From NCBI GenBank assembly GCA_973895155.1, contig OZ316898.1:17608001-17672000 (forward strand): a DNA stretch of 64,000 nt, written 5' to 3'. Each line of letters starts with the position of its first letter. Position 1 is the stretch's first letter. The notes beneath the pieces were generated by a model, which was given only the letters and a program-made list of their open reading frames with translations, ran no database searches and was not told the origin of the DNA. Shown here piece by piece: positions 39,062-50,149 of the stretch. A program made the translations under genes and the position numbers. The stretch is from Marsupella aquatica (taxonomy: Eukaryota; Marchantiophyta).

Positions 39062-40730
39062 GTCGTGATCACCTGGAATCTTCAATCGAGTCAAGCATCC
39101 AGAATCCAGCTATGGCTGTACAGGCACTGGACTGGACTGGACTGGACTGGACTGTGCTGAGCTGAGCCCGGAACCAGCTCAACTCATGAGAACAAAATCA
39201 TTCTCATTATCATCACCAAGTGAGATCGATTCTAGCGACTTATGTGAACCAAGGCGATGCCAACCATTTCAGCTACTGACCTGGGCAGCTTCGCTAAACA
39301 GATGATTTTCACTCTACTGGCTGAAGTTAGTTTGCCCAGCAATTGGCCAGATCACAATTTTCAGTATCCCTCTGGGTTATGTGGGTCACTGGGTTTGGGC
39401 AGATCACTCTCCTTCATTGAGTGATGGAGCGAATGGAAATGACAAAACGTCGGGTGGCGATTTCCTGCCCTTGAGCGAGTGATAATTCGAAGCTTTTTGG
39501 GGGCACCCTCACCTCTTTCTGTCCAGGGCTGCCATTACGGGATTTGGGGAGGTGAAATGCATATGGTATATATTGTTTAATCTTCCGGGCCTGGAATGGA
39601 AACGAGAACAAAGGAGAAAAGGGGGGACCACCCTAGTATTTTAAGGCTGCCACTTCAAAGGGGAACATGAGGCGTCGTCCTTGTGGCGAGGGGATCTATA
39701 AACCACAACTACGTCTTATACATTTCGGTGCACAGTCATCTTTATGAAATCTTTTTTTATATTAAATACAACATCTTCACAGGATGCAAAAGTGGTTTAA
39801 AATACGACACCTTTCATTGATTTATAACAAACAATTTTACTACCACCATGAGTGACCTCTTTAACAAGAGAACTGCATGAAGAGTCTCTCTCCTTTGAAC
39901 TTCGTCGTGAATATCCTGGAACCATTCCAAAGTGGATCTTATTTCAATTCGACTTAGTTTGCTAGTCCATCATGCCATTGGTCAATTGCTGTCCACAAAG
40001 CAAGCCATCTGGATCTTATTTCAATTCGACTTAGTTTGCTAGTCCTCATGCCATTGGTCAATTGCTGTCCACAAAGCAAGCCATCTTTTCCAATTTGTGC
40101 ATTGATGAAAGTCCTCAGTTCAGTGTGAAGTCAAGTCGGATATACTGCCAAGTCGGATGCACTGCCAAAAGTGGTTTAGTTGGCTTGAGACAAGTGATCT
40201 TAATTCACAAAGAACCCTCTCCAAAGTGCGGTGAGCTATGGATTATAAAGCATTGCAAACATACAAAGAGAACGTTCACATGCTTTAATAAGTGCCAATG
40301 GGAGAGTTCAACCTCCTCATCTTCAATTTGTGTCCGATGCATATTGCAGCTCTCTTTGCTTAATGTTCGCCAACTACAAGAGAAAAACTGTAGGCCTTCA
40401 ATAATCTCCCTAAACTCTGACAGTTCATATGAGCATTCCATCAACACTTTGCACAAACGTGTCTTGATGCCGGGAGTTGTTATTGTCGAATGCAAGTTCT
40501 CATACATTCCTCTTTTCTCTGTCAATAATTCCTATTACGCAATAACATACAAACCTGTGTCAATATCTGTGAATGGCCCTCAAAAATCAAGAAGGGCCTA
40601 AAAAATGTGATGACCTAAAGCCTTCCAGGTGCTCTCGCAGTCGAAACAGGAGACTACTTTTCTAAAAAAATTGAACTAGAGTTTCCTGCTTCCAACGGGA
40701 GACATCCTGGAGTAATAATGATAGTATACA
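39062..40730. other. Intergenic region with simple repeats
   Basis: This contains a short (actgg)n run at about 39126-39153 and a 77-bp tandem duplication (next entry). Two open frames at 40062-40601 and its complement have no motif and overlap each other. I see no gene. Confidence 0.5.
39934..40086. repeat. 77-bp tandem duplication
   Basis: Two copies of ggatcttatttcaattcgac ... cacaaagcaagccatct lie at 39934 and 40011, differing by one base deletion in agtccatcatg/agtcctcatg. Confidence 0.92.
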
Positions 40731-43700
40731 TTAGGAACCCTGAATTGACTGCTGAAGCTGCTTTCTAATGCTCTGTACTTGTGGCTCTATTGACTGATTC
40801 CCCTCTTGGTCACTAACAATTACTTTTGTCGCCATATTCTCAGTTTCAACATACTGATCACTACGCTCTGCGGCACTATTGACTGATTCCCCTTCTTGAT
40901 CACTAAGCATTGCTGTCGTGCCCATATTCTCAGTTTCAACAGACTGATCACTAGGCTCTGCGGCACTACTGACTGGTTCCCCCTCTTGGTCACTAATATT
41001 TGCTTTTGCGGCCATAGTCTCAGTTTCAACATACTGATCACTACGCTCTGCGGCACTACTGACTGATTCCACCTCTGGGTCAATAACATTTCCTTTTGTG
41101 GCCATATTCTCAGTTTCAGCATGCTGATGACTAGGCTCTGCGGCACTATTGACTGATTTCCCCTCTTGGTCACTAAGCATTGCTTTTGTGGCCATATTCT
41201 CAGTTTCAACATATTCATCACTAAGCTCTGTGGCACTGTTGACTGATTCCCCCTCTTGGTCACTAAGCCTTGCGTTTGTGGATATATGCTCAGTCTCAAC
41301 ATCCTGATCACCAGGCTCTGCGGCACTGTTGACTGATTTCCCCTCCTGGTCACTAAGCATTGCTGTTGTGGCCATATCCTCAGTCTCGACAGACTGATCA
41401 CTAAGCTCTGTATCCATGACCCTACTACCCTCACCTTCAATAGTCATTTTCGTGTCTATCTCAGGCACGGGCAGTGCAGGTGCAGGTGCAGGTGCAGGTG
41501 CAGATGCAGGTGCAGATTCAGATTCAGATGTCTCATCCGTATTACCCTGGAAGTCATCCCAGTCGTCGTCTTCTGAATCATCCTCCGGTGCGCTCTTGGT
41601 CTCCAGTGCACTTGGAGGAGGTTGTAATGAACTACTGCCTGGAGGTGGGAACAAAGGCCTTGGACCATTGGACGTAGATGCCGTAGAAGGTTGCGACGGT
41701 TTTGGTAGTTCCAAGGGCAAAGGAGAAGGAGTAGTAGGCAGCCCTGTCTTGCCGGTTGGTTGTGGTTGTTGTTGCTGTTGTATAGATGCTTTGATAATAG
41801 TCTGTAGCTGTTGGCGAGACTCAGGCTGCAGCTCCAACATCACAGCCTTGAGTTGTGCGGCAGTGGATGGAACGGATGCAAGACGGGTAACCAGTTTCAC
41901 AGCCGCAGTTCTCAGTGGTGTGGAGCCGGACTCCAAACTCTTGTCTTCAGTCTCAGCAGTAGCCGCGCCGATCATTGCTGGTAGTAGCAAATGTAATACA
42001 TTCTGCTGTGCTTTGTCCCCTTCCACTAAGGAATGCCAAAGAATCAACAATTTCAAACTCTCCGCAACTGCTGCAGCTGAAGCTGTCGTTAATGGTTTCT
42101 GAATTGAACTGTACACAATCTGCACAACATCTGCACCAACGTCACGGAGCAGCAAAAGGGCCCATGCATGAGGAGCCTCTCCTTCACCTGATGGTTGTTT
42201 CGTCGATCCTCCTCGGCTGACAACGCTCTCCAGAGACTGAAGGCCAGCTAGCTGAACCTGTATGTCCCTACTACTGGAAAGTAAGTAGCGAAGACAGTCG
42301 ATACAGCATGCTTGTGCACACTTTCTGAAGTTTCTTCCCTCTGCCACATCTATATCAGGAACAGCACACACCATTTCCATAATTACTTTCAGGAAAATTC
42401 TGACACGCGATGATACTGTAGAAGCTCCGTCAAGGTTGCTCTGTGGTCCTTCGACATGTTCTTTTTCTTCCTGTCCGGCAGCATATTTGATGCATAATTG
42501 TGCCAAGCTCTCCACCCCAGCAGCCAAGAGAGAAGCCCTCATGATCTGGTCAAATGTGTCACCCTCGTCAGTTGAACAACCACTTGGAGGCGTGGCGACG
42601 GCACCAATTAGAGAGCTCATAAATTCAAGAGTGGAAGATGCCACACTACTGCCATCCACCGATACCAAGTTCAAAAGCTTGATTCCTGCCGAAAGTAACT
42701 GTGGCAGCAGCAGGTCCCCATCCTCGGCACTCAAATGGCCCACAAGGTTTCCGAGACTTCCTAAAGCAGATGACATCACAACAAGTTGTGATTTGTCCAC
42801 AATTCCAGGCGGAGAGACGAAACCTCCATTGAGACACTGAAAGATTTGGTATAGACAGAGTTCAACAACTCGTAAGGAAATATCTCGACTTTCCAGGTAT
42901 GACGGAGGACATGACTTGACCACCTGATCTACCAAACTTAAGACAGCAGATGCAGAAACTTCCCTTAAGAAGGGAGATGAGATGACTTGCATCAGCTCAT
43001 TGCACAGCGTGACGGATATCATATCTGGATTGTAAAAACCTTTGCAGCAAAGGCATCGAAGAGAGTTCAGGGCAATCAACTCTGGTATGGCGGTCTTCAC
43101 CAGCTTGGAACTGTGGTGATAGGGCATGCTTCCGACAGCCGGTCTCCTTTCTATTGACTTCTTACCTGCATTACTTACGACGAGCATGCAAAGTGCCCAC
43201 ACTTGACGAAAATCGTCCACATTGAGTACTATGCCCTGCTCGGTGGAATCTAATTCGTCATCACCCTCTTTATCAGACAAATTTGAAGGTGCCTTTGCAA
43301 GGGCATCCAGTGTGACTGCTTCTAAAACAAACAACCACACCTCAGACAAATATTGTTCCACTGTACGTGCTATTGTCACGATTTGAATACCCTCCAGAAA
43401 TGGCTGATATTCAGTTGGCAGTTTTGTTTTCCTATGAAGTGTAAGTGCCGTAAAATCCCTTAAAAGACCGATCCAATATGGACCAAGCGTGGTGGCTCGC
43501 TTTGTCAAGAGAGAACTTATCATCTTCCCATCTGGAGAATTCTTGGCATGCGTCTTCAGGCAAGCAAGGGCCCCCAAAAGGGTTACTTGGACCTTGCATC
43601 CAACCCACTCTGCAAAATTAGGATTCACAATATCATCCCATCTCAGTAGCTGTTTAGTCAACAAGTTCACCATTCGCTGAAGTAGAGGAACGTCTCCATC

Positions 43701-46700
43701 AGCGTTGCCACTGGTGATTATCCTGGCCACTAATTTTGATCCACTTGCAACAAGCAGAGGGCTTGCCGACGGGTGGTCCAGTGCAGTCCGAGCGGCTGAA
43801 ACCAGTTGTGCCTGATATTGCTCCAAAAGAAGATGTCCCTCATACATTGGGTCCCTCGTCTCTGCGAACTTCTCTAATATGACATCTAACAGCTCGATAC
43901 CCATGGGTCTGATAATCTCCATAGGCCCTGTCGCAATCTGATATGCTACGGCAACTAGTTCTCCTAGGTGGAGGACAAGCCAATCTCCAAAAGATTCTAG
44001 CGATTTGGCACGTCCGAGATCAAAATGTGTGGGATCATTTCCCACAACTGCAGGTAATCGACGAAGACATTCTGCAGCAAACACTCGAGTCTTGAATCGA
44101 GGTAGTTGATCCATGCCCTTTGTGTTCATATCATCTTCATGTCTTCCATATATCCCAGTATGAGAATTCTCAATGATCATTCCTTGGTCGTCGTCTCCAA
44201 GCATGTCCACTTCCGTGTCTAAGTGAGAATCGTAGTCCGGCCCGCCTTCAAAGGCAGCAGCTGTCTTTGTTGTTGAAGCTGAAAGAACCACATTACGACA
44301 GAGATGAAGCCACCTAGAGGGTAATGAAGGGCATGATTCTTCGAACAATCGTTGCAGGGTTAAGCGAACAACATGGATAATATTTTCATCAGTCTCCTTA
44401 TCCAGCATTGCAAAGAGATCCTGCTCAATTCGCTCTTCACACATTGCGACGGCATCTATCTCAGACATGTGATGAAACGTGGAGACTGCAGCCTGTCGAA
44501 GAGAGGGCTGCCTTGATGTGAGAGTAGGTCTGAGTGTATTCACATGGGCATGAACAGGAACAGCTAACGGAGCAAACAGAACTAACTGCTGTGTGAAAAG
44601 CACACACTCAAGCAATGCTGCAGGCTCTCCACTAGTACCTATCTCTGCGACTACTGCATTGCATCGAGTGAAAAGGGAACTTCCAGGAGACAATTCAGGT
44701 CCGAGTACTGCAACTATTGCATTTATGAGGCGACCGATGCTCTGCCCAAGTGCTGCTGCAACATGTTTCTCGGAAAGTAGAAGCTCCATAACCAGTGAGA
44801 GAGTTGCCTGGACCTGAGGAACATAAGCTAGACCAGCTGCATCGGCAGTAAGCCACAGTCCATGAAGGGGCCAGACAGGGAAGCCATCACTCGGATCCTT
44901 GGCCAAAGCACACAATGTCCGAACCGTTGCCGGTACCAAAGCTGATAAAGCCATTCCCCCAACGCTCTGATGCACGCAACCTAAAGCAAGAGCAACAGAT
45001 CCTTTGAGGGGCAAGTAATTTGTGGTTGCTCTCGCATCTGCTAGCAATGATCGAGTCAAGCTAACAGCAAAAGAATCACTGCCCAGACGGGCCAAGATTC
45101 CCAACCCCTCAGCTGCAGCACGCCGCTGAGCTGCTAACACTTCATCATCACCCAGGATTCCCTGAAGAATTGCCTGCAATTGCTTCATAGCGTCCATGTC
45201 TGAACCAGGAGGTCGCAAACCTATCGAAGCCTTTAGCGCCCTTAAAAGAGCCACACAGGTGTTCGTCATATTTGCACTATGCCAGACTTGCCTCTTCCCA
45301 GATCGGCCTGCGTCAATCACAATCTGGATAAACTGCAGCTTTTTCGCCTCTTTCTGAGCAGCAAAAACAGTTCCGAAGCAAAGTAACATCTCATCTACGA
45401 GCATTGTAGTCAACGGCAAGGGTTGCGGGAAGGCAGACACTTCATAATCCCAGATACAGGGCGACAGATCGTCGGTACCACCTTCAAAGGCACGAAGTTC
45501 ATCTTCAAAGGAATCCCTTCCAGGTATCCATGGCCCAAGCGAAGCATCTCTGCCGTCCAAAAGCTGCCTCAAACACGAACTGGCTCCAAATGATGCAGGG
45601 TCTCTAAATGGAGCTGTGCAGAGAGAGAGAAGACGAGAATGGTCCTGCTGGTAGGTCACGGGATCCGGTATAGCCTGGAAGGCCCTCAGCATTCGAATGG
45701 TAAAAAGGTCTATTGCAGGTCTCAGCCCAGAAGAAGCTTGTTGCAAAACGTTGGATGACAAGTAGGACAACGCCTTGCTGAGATAACTTATAAGAGGCTG
45801 GAGTAGAATTCCTTCGTTTATAGTAGCTGACATTGAAGGCACGACAAAGTACGTCACAAAAGCGTTGAGTGCCTCCAACGCAGCTGACCACACATTTAAT
45901 TGGACCTGTAACATGCTTTGAGACCCCTTAAGCCGCTCTTCAACCTTTTCCCCCAATTCCTTTGTCCACAGAAGCAGTAGATCTATCTTTTGCTCTTCTA
46001 TTTCCTCCTTCGGCATAGAGGAAACAATTGAGGCTATCAACATCCACCCGGCCTCGTTCTCGGCGCACACGGATATGGGATTCCCTTTCTTTTGAAGCAC
46101 CATTGCTTTTGCAAGGTCCCACACAGCAGCCGGGAGCCTCGAGGGCACACCAAGAACCAACCTTGGGCATGCTGTGAGGATTGCAGAAAGCATGGCTCCC
46201 TGTCCATGTAGTGAATCCAAATCCTGCCTCAGACGTTCACCCTTTTCAACAGCCACAGTCTCACGAAGTGCACGAAGGGTTGTAACGCCGCAAGAAAGTA
46301 GATTGTTAGCACTCGTTGCATCCACCTCGGCAAGCGTGCGCAGAACCAGAGCTGCTTCTACTCTCACCACCCTGGATTGGTTGGAAAGCATTGTGACCAA
46401 AGAGTTGTCCAAGGCATCATGGCCGGTCTCGGAAATCTCTCCAAGAGTGGCCAGGAGATGTGACAAAGTCCTCAAAATCACGACAAGCATGGCAGGATTG
46501 ATATCAGGGGCAGACACCTGGTTTATCAGATTGTCCGTTAACTGTTTCTGAGTGGATTCACCCATTTGTTCCACAATCCCAACGCGAAGACAGAACAAAA
46601 TACAAGCCTGTGCATGAGTGTCAGGACTAGAAGCAAGCATTCCGATTGCCTGCATGGCAAATTCAACCAGTTCCGAATCATTGCGCAAGTAATTCAAACG

Positions 46701-47660
46701 CATGCCCTGCAGAAAGGCAACCAATGCCATCGTAAGACTGACTCGAATCTCCTTGTAATTCGGCCCATTTGCTCTCACAAAAGGATTGATCAAATGCTTC
46801 TCAAGCCCGCCTTCTAAGGGCTTCGGTGGCGGAGGTGGGGGGCCCTTACCAGTGCCTTGTTGAGGCAGCTGGGCCTCCGGATTGTAACCTAGAGCAAGGA
46901 GTGCACCCAGAGCAGCTGCAAATGCATCCCTTACTGTTTGAGTCGAGTCCTCCAATGCCTTGAGGCAGAGCACACAACAGCTCTCCAGACCTGAAATCCC
47001 CACCCCAGGCCCTCCGATCACTGCTAACACTCTCAGACATCCAGCAGCTGCGGTCCTCACAAGCGCAGACCTGTCATGAACTCCAATCCTCGTTATAATT
47101 CTAAGAGCCTCAGAGTAAGCTGCTACTGCCCCTCCACCCCCTGAACCCTCCAGTGCATCCTGCAACAGAGCTAGGGCAGCCTGTCTCACACTTACTTCCG
47201 AATATCTCATCAGTTTGGCCACAATACTGATCGTCTCGACTAATCCAGATGTCAATTTGCTGCCAAAGGCCTGTAAGAGAGCTCCCAGGCATTGCGCCAT
47301 CCCTATGCATGCAGAAGGGGCAGATCTTCGGTCCATTTGGTCCGAGAGCCATCCCTGGAGAAGGCTCGTTCTCGTGTAGATGGAGATGTGATCTCCCTTC
47401 TCGATGAGGTGGACTGTTGCAGTAGCAGCGAGACGTCGGACTGGTGGTGCGACTCCCAGCACAAGGAGAGCCTGGAGGGCTTCCTCGCATTTCTTCTGGC
47501 AACGGACGAGTGACCATCTCGGTTCCTGGCTGATCGTTGCGAGGAGATCGACCAGGAGATCGAAGCAGAAGAGAGGTTCCGGGTTCTGATGTGAGGAGGC
47601 AGCCACTATTGATTCCAGCTGAGCCACCAGAATGCTCAGCTTGGACAATTGGCTGTCCAT
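40731..47660 (-). CDS. SWEETIE: SWEETIE/HEATR5-like giant HEAT-repeat protein, 2,309 aa, single exon
   Basis: One uninterrupted frame; the in-frame ATG at 47660 (MDSQLSKLSILVAQLESIVA) is preferred over an upstream TTG. The protein is helical HEAT repeats almost throughout (for example RRLAATATVHLIEKGDHISI, VSVRQAALALLQDALEGSGG, VRTAAAGCLRVLAVIGG). Length is slightly above plant SWEETIE and animal HEATR5A/B. Towards the C-terminus come a Gln/Pro-rich linker, an acidic aromatic motif EDDDWDDFQG of the type found in AP-1/clathrin adaptor partners, an alternating Ala-Pro stretch and a 30-residue repeat tail. HEATR5/Laa1 proteins work with AP-1 in endosome-Golgi transport; Arabidopsis SWEETIE mutants show sugar and growth defects. 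The absence of introns is unusual beside its intron-rich neighbours. Family call is firm; the role here is inferred. Confidence 0.93.
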   Translation of the reverse strand: MDSQLSKLSILVAQLESIVAASSHQNPEPLFCFDLLVDLLATISQEPRWSLVRCQKKCEEALQALLVLGVAPPVRRLAATATVHLIEKGDHISIYTRTSLLQGWLSDQMDRRSAPSACIGMAQCLGALLQAFGSKLTSGLVETISIVAKLMRYSEVSVRQAALALLQDALEGSGGGGAVAAYSEALRIITRIGVHDRSALVRTAAAGCLRVLAVIGGPGVGISGLESCCVLCLKALEDSTQTVRDAFAAALGALLALGYNPEAQLPQQGTGKGPPPPPPKPLEGGLEKHLINPFVRANGPNYKEIRVSLTMALVAFLQGMRLNYLRNDSELVEFAMQAIGMLASSPDTHAQACILFCLRVGIVEQMGESTQKQLTDNLINQVSAPDINPAMLVVILRTLSHLLATLGEISETGHDALDNSLVTMLSNQSRVVRVEAALVLRTLAEVDATSANNLLSCGVTTLRALRETVAVEKGERLRQDLDSLHGQGAMLSAILTACPRLVLGVPSRLPAAVWDLAKAMVLQKKGNPISVCAENEAGWMLIASIVSSMPKEEIEEQKIDLLLLWTKELGEKVEERLKGSQSMLQVQLNVWSAALEALNAFVTYFVVPSMSATINEGILLQPLISYLSKALSYLSSNVLQQASSGLRPAIDLFTIRMLRAFQAIPDPVTYQQDHSRLLSLCTAPFRDPASFGASSCLRQLLDGRDASLGPWIPGRDSFEDELRAFEGGTDDLSPCIWDYEVSAFPQPLPLTTMLVDEMLLCFGTVFAAQKEAKKLQFIQIVIDAGRSGKRQVWHSANMTNTCVALLRALKASIGLRPPGSDMDAMKQLQAILQGILGDDEVLAAQRRAAAEGLGILARLGSDSFAVSLTRSLLADARATTNYLPLKGSVALALGCVHQSVGGMALSALVPATVRTLCALAKDPSDGFPVWPLHGLWLTADAAGLAYVPQVQATLSLVMELLLSEKHVAAALGQSIGRLINAIVAVLGPELSPGSSLFTRCNAVVAEIGTSGEPAALLECVLFTQQLVLFAPLAVPVHAHVNTLRPTLTSRQPSLRQAAVSTFHHMSEIDAVAMCEERIEQDLFAMLDKETDENIIHVVRLTLQRLFEESCPSLPSRWLHLCRNVVLSASTTKTAAAFEGGPDYDSHLDTEVDMLGDDDQGMIIENSHTGIYGRHEDDMNTKGMDQLPRFKTRVFAAECLRRLPAVVGNDPTHFDLGRAKSLESFGDWLVLHLGELVAVAYQIATGPMEIIRPMGIELLDVILEKFAETRDPMYEGHLLLEQYQAQLVSAARTALDHPSASPLLVASGSKLVARIITSGNADGDVPLLQRMVNLLTKQLLRWDDIVNPNFAEWVGCKVQVTLLGALACLKTHAKNSPDGKMISSLLTKRATTLGPYWIGLLRDFTALTLHRKTKLPTEYQPFLEGIQIVTIARTVEQYLSEVWLFVLEAVTLDALAKAPSNLSDKEGDDELDSTEQGIVLNVDDFRQVWALCMLVVSNAGKKSIERRPAVGSMPYHHSSKLVKTAIPELIALNSLRCLCCKGFYNPDMISVTLCNELMQVISSPFLREVSASAVLSLVDQVVKSCPPSYLESRDISLRVVELCLYQIFQCLNGGFVSPPGIVDKSQLVVMSSALGSLGNLVGHLSAEDGDLLLPQLLSAGIKLLNLVSVDGSSVASSTLEFMSSLIGAVATPPSGCSTDEGDTFDQIMRASLLAAGVESLAQLCIKYAAGQEEKEHVEGPQSNLDGASTVSSRVRIFLKVIMEMVCAVPDIDVAEGRNFRKCAQACCIDCLRYLLSSSRDIQVQLAGLQSLESVVSRGGSTKQPSGEGEAPHAWALLLLRDVGADVVQIVYSSIQKPLTTASAAAVAESLKLLILWHSLVEGDKAQQNVLHLLLPAMIGAATAETEDKSLESGSTPLRTAAVKLVTRLASVPSTAAQLKAVMLELQPESRQQLQTIIKASIQQQQQPQPTGKTGLPTTPSPLPLELPKPSQPSTASTSNGPRPLFPPPGSSSLQPPPSALETKSAPEDDSEDDDWDDFQGNTDETSESESAPASAPAPAPAPALPVPEIDTKMTIEGEGSRVMDTELSDQSVETEDMATTAMLSDQEGKSVNSAAEPGDQDVETEHISTNARLSDQEGESVNSATELSDEYVETENMATKAMLSDQEGKSVNSAAEPSHQHAETENMATKGNVIDPEVESVSSAAERSDQYVETETMAAKANISDQEGEPVSSAAEPSDQSVETENMGTTAMLSDQEGESVNSAAERSDQYVETENMATKVIVSDQEGNQSIEPQVQSIRKQLQQSIQGS
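40800..41415 (-). repeat. 90-bp coding tandem repeat at the SWEETIE C-terminus
   Basis: About six full and one partial copies of a 30-residue unit occur, typified by DQSVETENMATTAMLSDQEG followed by ESVNSAAEPS. Units differ at many positions, and the one at about 41060-41120 (MATKGNVIDPEVESVSS) is the most diverged. The repeat is acidic, polar and probably disordered. Because the unit is a multiple of three, a second frame stays open for 206 codons (40820-41440), which is a shadow. Confidence 0.92.
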
Positions 47661-48430
47661 CTTTCGACCTATCTTTCCCCTCCTTTGTTCTGCCCCGCTG
47701 TGTCTCTCTTCTGTTTGCCTTCCACCCTTAAATCCCGACTCCAAAATCGTCGAAATCCGTCCAGAAACACGAACAAGACGATCCTCCTGTACGACGCCCC
47801 CGATCTGGACAATGCTTCCACATCACCATGGCCACCTCCTACGTAAATGTCCTGAAGCTCACTTCAATACGGCAAATCAGACATTCCCGACCTCCTCCGC
47901 AAACACACGCTCACTTCAAATACGGCGAATCAGGGCCGCCGTCCACCCCCCTCCAGAGAGATCATCTGGTAGGTCTCAAGACAGACAATGTCAAGAAAAA
48001 TGAGTTGAACGTAAGCAAATTGCTACGAATCGAACCAATTGAAGATCCCGAACGGACTAGGGAAGGCAGAGAGCGCCCGTAAGCCTCACGTGTACACAAG
48101 AAGAAGAAAACTGCGAAGAAAGAGAGAACAAATGAATCTACCAAATCAAACAATGATTGAAAGAAAGCATTTCAAAATGCAAAGATCTACCGCAACAGCG
48201 CAAGGGGCAGAGTATGACACCACAAGGGGAACGAGGAACGAAGAGGCAGAGGGAGATCGAGGAGCATATACCGCAATAACACGAAAAAATCACCAAAACC
48301 CTCAATGACGATTCCCGCGAGCTCCGCCAAGCGCTGCCGCAAGTTCACAGGATTCACTACATAATCGTTCTCACATGGCAGCAGCAGCAGCAGCAGCGGC
48401 AAAACAAGCGAATCGGACGAGACTCATGAG
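47661..48430. promoter_or_regulatory. SWEETIE upstream region
   Basis: This should hold the promoter and 5' untranslated region of the SWEETIE gene. It carries a (cag)n-type run at about 48378-48402 (ggcagcagcagcagcagcag) and short purine tracts. I cannot place a TATA box or start site with confidence. Confidence 0.4.
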
Positions 48431-48916
48431 CTGGTTCCGACAAACTCCTACTGCTCGTCACATGCACCCGCAGAGCTCCAAGCTACACAAATACAACATG
48501 TCCGTCGATCGTTTCTGCACCAGTTTCTCAATCTGTTTCTCAATCTGCTAAGCTGTTTCCGCACAGCTACAAGCTACAAAAAATGCGACATGTCCGTCGA
48601 TCTCTTGCGAATCTGTTTCGCAATCTTCTAAGCTGTTGCGAAGCTCGATCGTCTCGTCCTTCCTGTGCGTCTGAGCTCGATTTGTGCGCTCTCTCTTTCT
48701 TTGGGGCGGATCTGTTGAATTTGGGTTTTCGCATGTTCAAAGGGTCCAGAATCTGAGTTGGAATGCATTGAATAATGGAGGTGTAAAGTGGCCTACACTA
48801 GTCCAGAAAAGTTGCAATCTGTACTATTCTAGCACATTGAAATGATGACTGAGATTCCATCTAGGATACGAAATATAATTTCTGTAGAGAATGGAGGGTA
48901 TAGTGGGTAACCATTT

Positions 48917-49093
48917 TTGGACGTACCTACTATTCCCCTATTTTTGGAGGTACCTTCTATTCTCTTTGATTAAGGTCATGTGTCTAGTTATTATGGTTCT
49001 TGTTCATTTATTTCTTGACGTACCTACTATTCCCCTATTTTGGGTGGTACCATCATGTGTCTAGTTATTATGGTCTTTGTCCATTTATTTCTC
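48917..49093. repeat. Degenerate tandem duplication
   Basis: Two copies share gacgtacctactattcccct, tcatgtgtctagttattatg and tccatttatttct. The first copy includes an extra gtacc-containing piece. Confidence 0.8.
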
Positions 49094-49512
49094 TCCAAAG
49101 GTAACTTTGAATGCCTCATTACAAGATGTGTTGTCTGTGTAAACTTGAGTGTTGAAAACAAGTACAAAAATCCTGACAGGTCCAATCATAATTAATCGTA
49201 GAACCTGAAAGTATGATCAAGTACATCGAGTATATGTATGGTCTCCCATATTTCTCTCGTATACACGGGTCTACATATAGTCGCCCAATACCTTGGAAAG
49301 GCTACCATACACCCTAAATCCTATTCATTATCTCTTGGAAAGTACCTCTTTTTGGACAATAATTATGTACTGTAATGGAGGTCTGGGCAGGGGTTCTATC
49401 CTGAACCACACTCTATGAAAGTTGAGAAAAGCTTCCCAACTGGCAAGGGTCAGGTTTTCTTCATTTTTTGGTCATAGGGTTACAAGCTAGTAATTCCAGA
49501 CAAAACAGTCAT

Positions 49513-49675
49513 TATCTTGTACATCTAGGCATTTTGGACACCATGCCATCTTACTAACAAAGTGCAATCACAAACTATGTCCTGGACCTACATTATCTTG
49601 TACATCTAGGCACTTTGGACACCATGCCATCTTACTAACAAAGTGCAATCACAAGCTATGTCCTGGACCTACTTT
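49513..49675. repeat. 80-bp tandem duplication
   Basis: Two copies of attatcttgtacatctaggc ... gctatgtcctggacctac lie at about 49513 and 49590, with very few differences. Confidence 0.9.
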
Positions 49676-49707
49676 CTAGAGTGAAGTGTCTAGACCGTAA
49701 CTCTAAC

Positions 49708-49985
49708 CGAGGGCATAACTGAAAGTGAGGGTGTACACAAAACATGAGGGTGAAGACAAAAGAAGGAATGGCGGCAAAGATAAATAGGAAGTGGCATGGA
49801 ACTCTTTTTTCTACAAGGCTCGTTTTTACTCTCCATCTCCCGGTCAAAAGTTTCTTCCTGGGCCTGTAAAGACATAACTGAAAGTGAGGGTGAAAATACA
49901 AAAGAAGGATTGGGGCAAAGATGAACAGGAAATAGTAAAGAACCTTCTTCTTTTTTGCAAGGGGTTTTTTTCCCTGTCACCTCTA
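49708..49985. repeat. Approx. 160-bp degenerate tandem duplication
   Basis: Both copies begin with gcataactgaaagtgagggt or gacataactgaaagtgaggg and contain caaaagaagga(a/t)tgg, ggcaaagat(a/g)aa and a T-rich tail followed by tctac/ttgcaag. Confidence 0.75.
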
Positions 49986-50149
49986 CTTATGTTCAAGGAA
50001 TGGGTAATCAGGCTGGCGGTTACTAAGGAGGAAGGAGATTGCGGCTATGAGGCACTTACTATGCTCCCCTATGGCTGATTGGTGTGCACCAGTGGGAGTG
50101 CTCTAAGGGTATAGGTAGTTTTTGTGAGCTATATACATGGCCTACTGTT

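Noticed and set aside
40820-41440. A 206-codon minus-strand frame within the SWEETIE tail
   Set aside because: It is the second frame of the 90-bp repeat, open by periodicity, and shows no independent protein signal.
47661-47744. Upstream extension of SWEETIE to a TTG at 47744
   Set aside because: TTG is not a usual plant start; the ATG at 47660 begins the sequence that matches the family's N-terminal helix.
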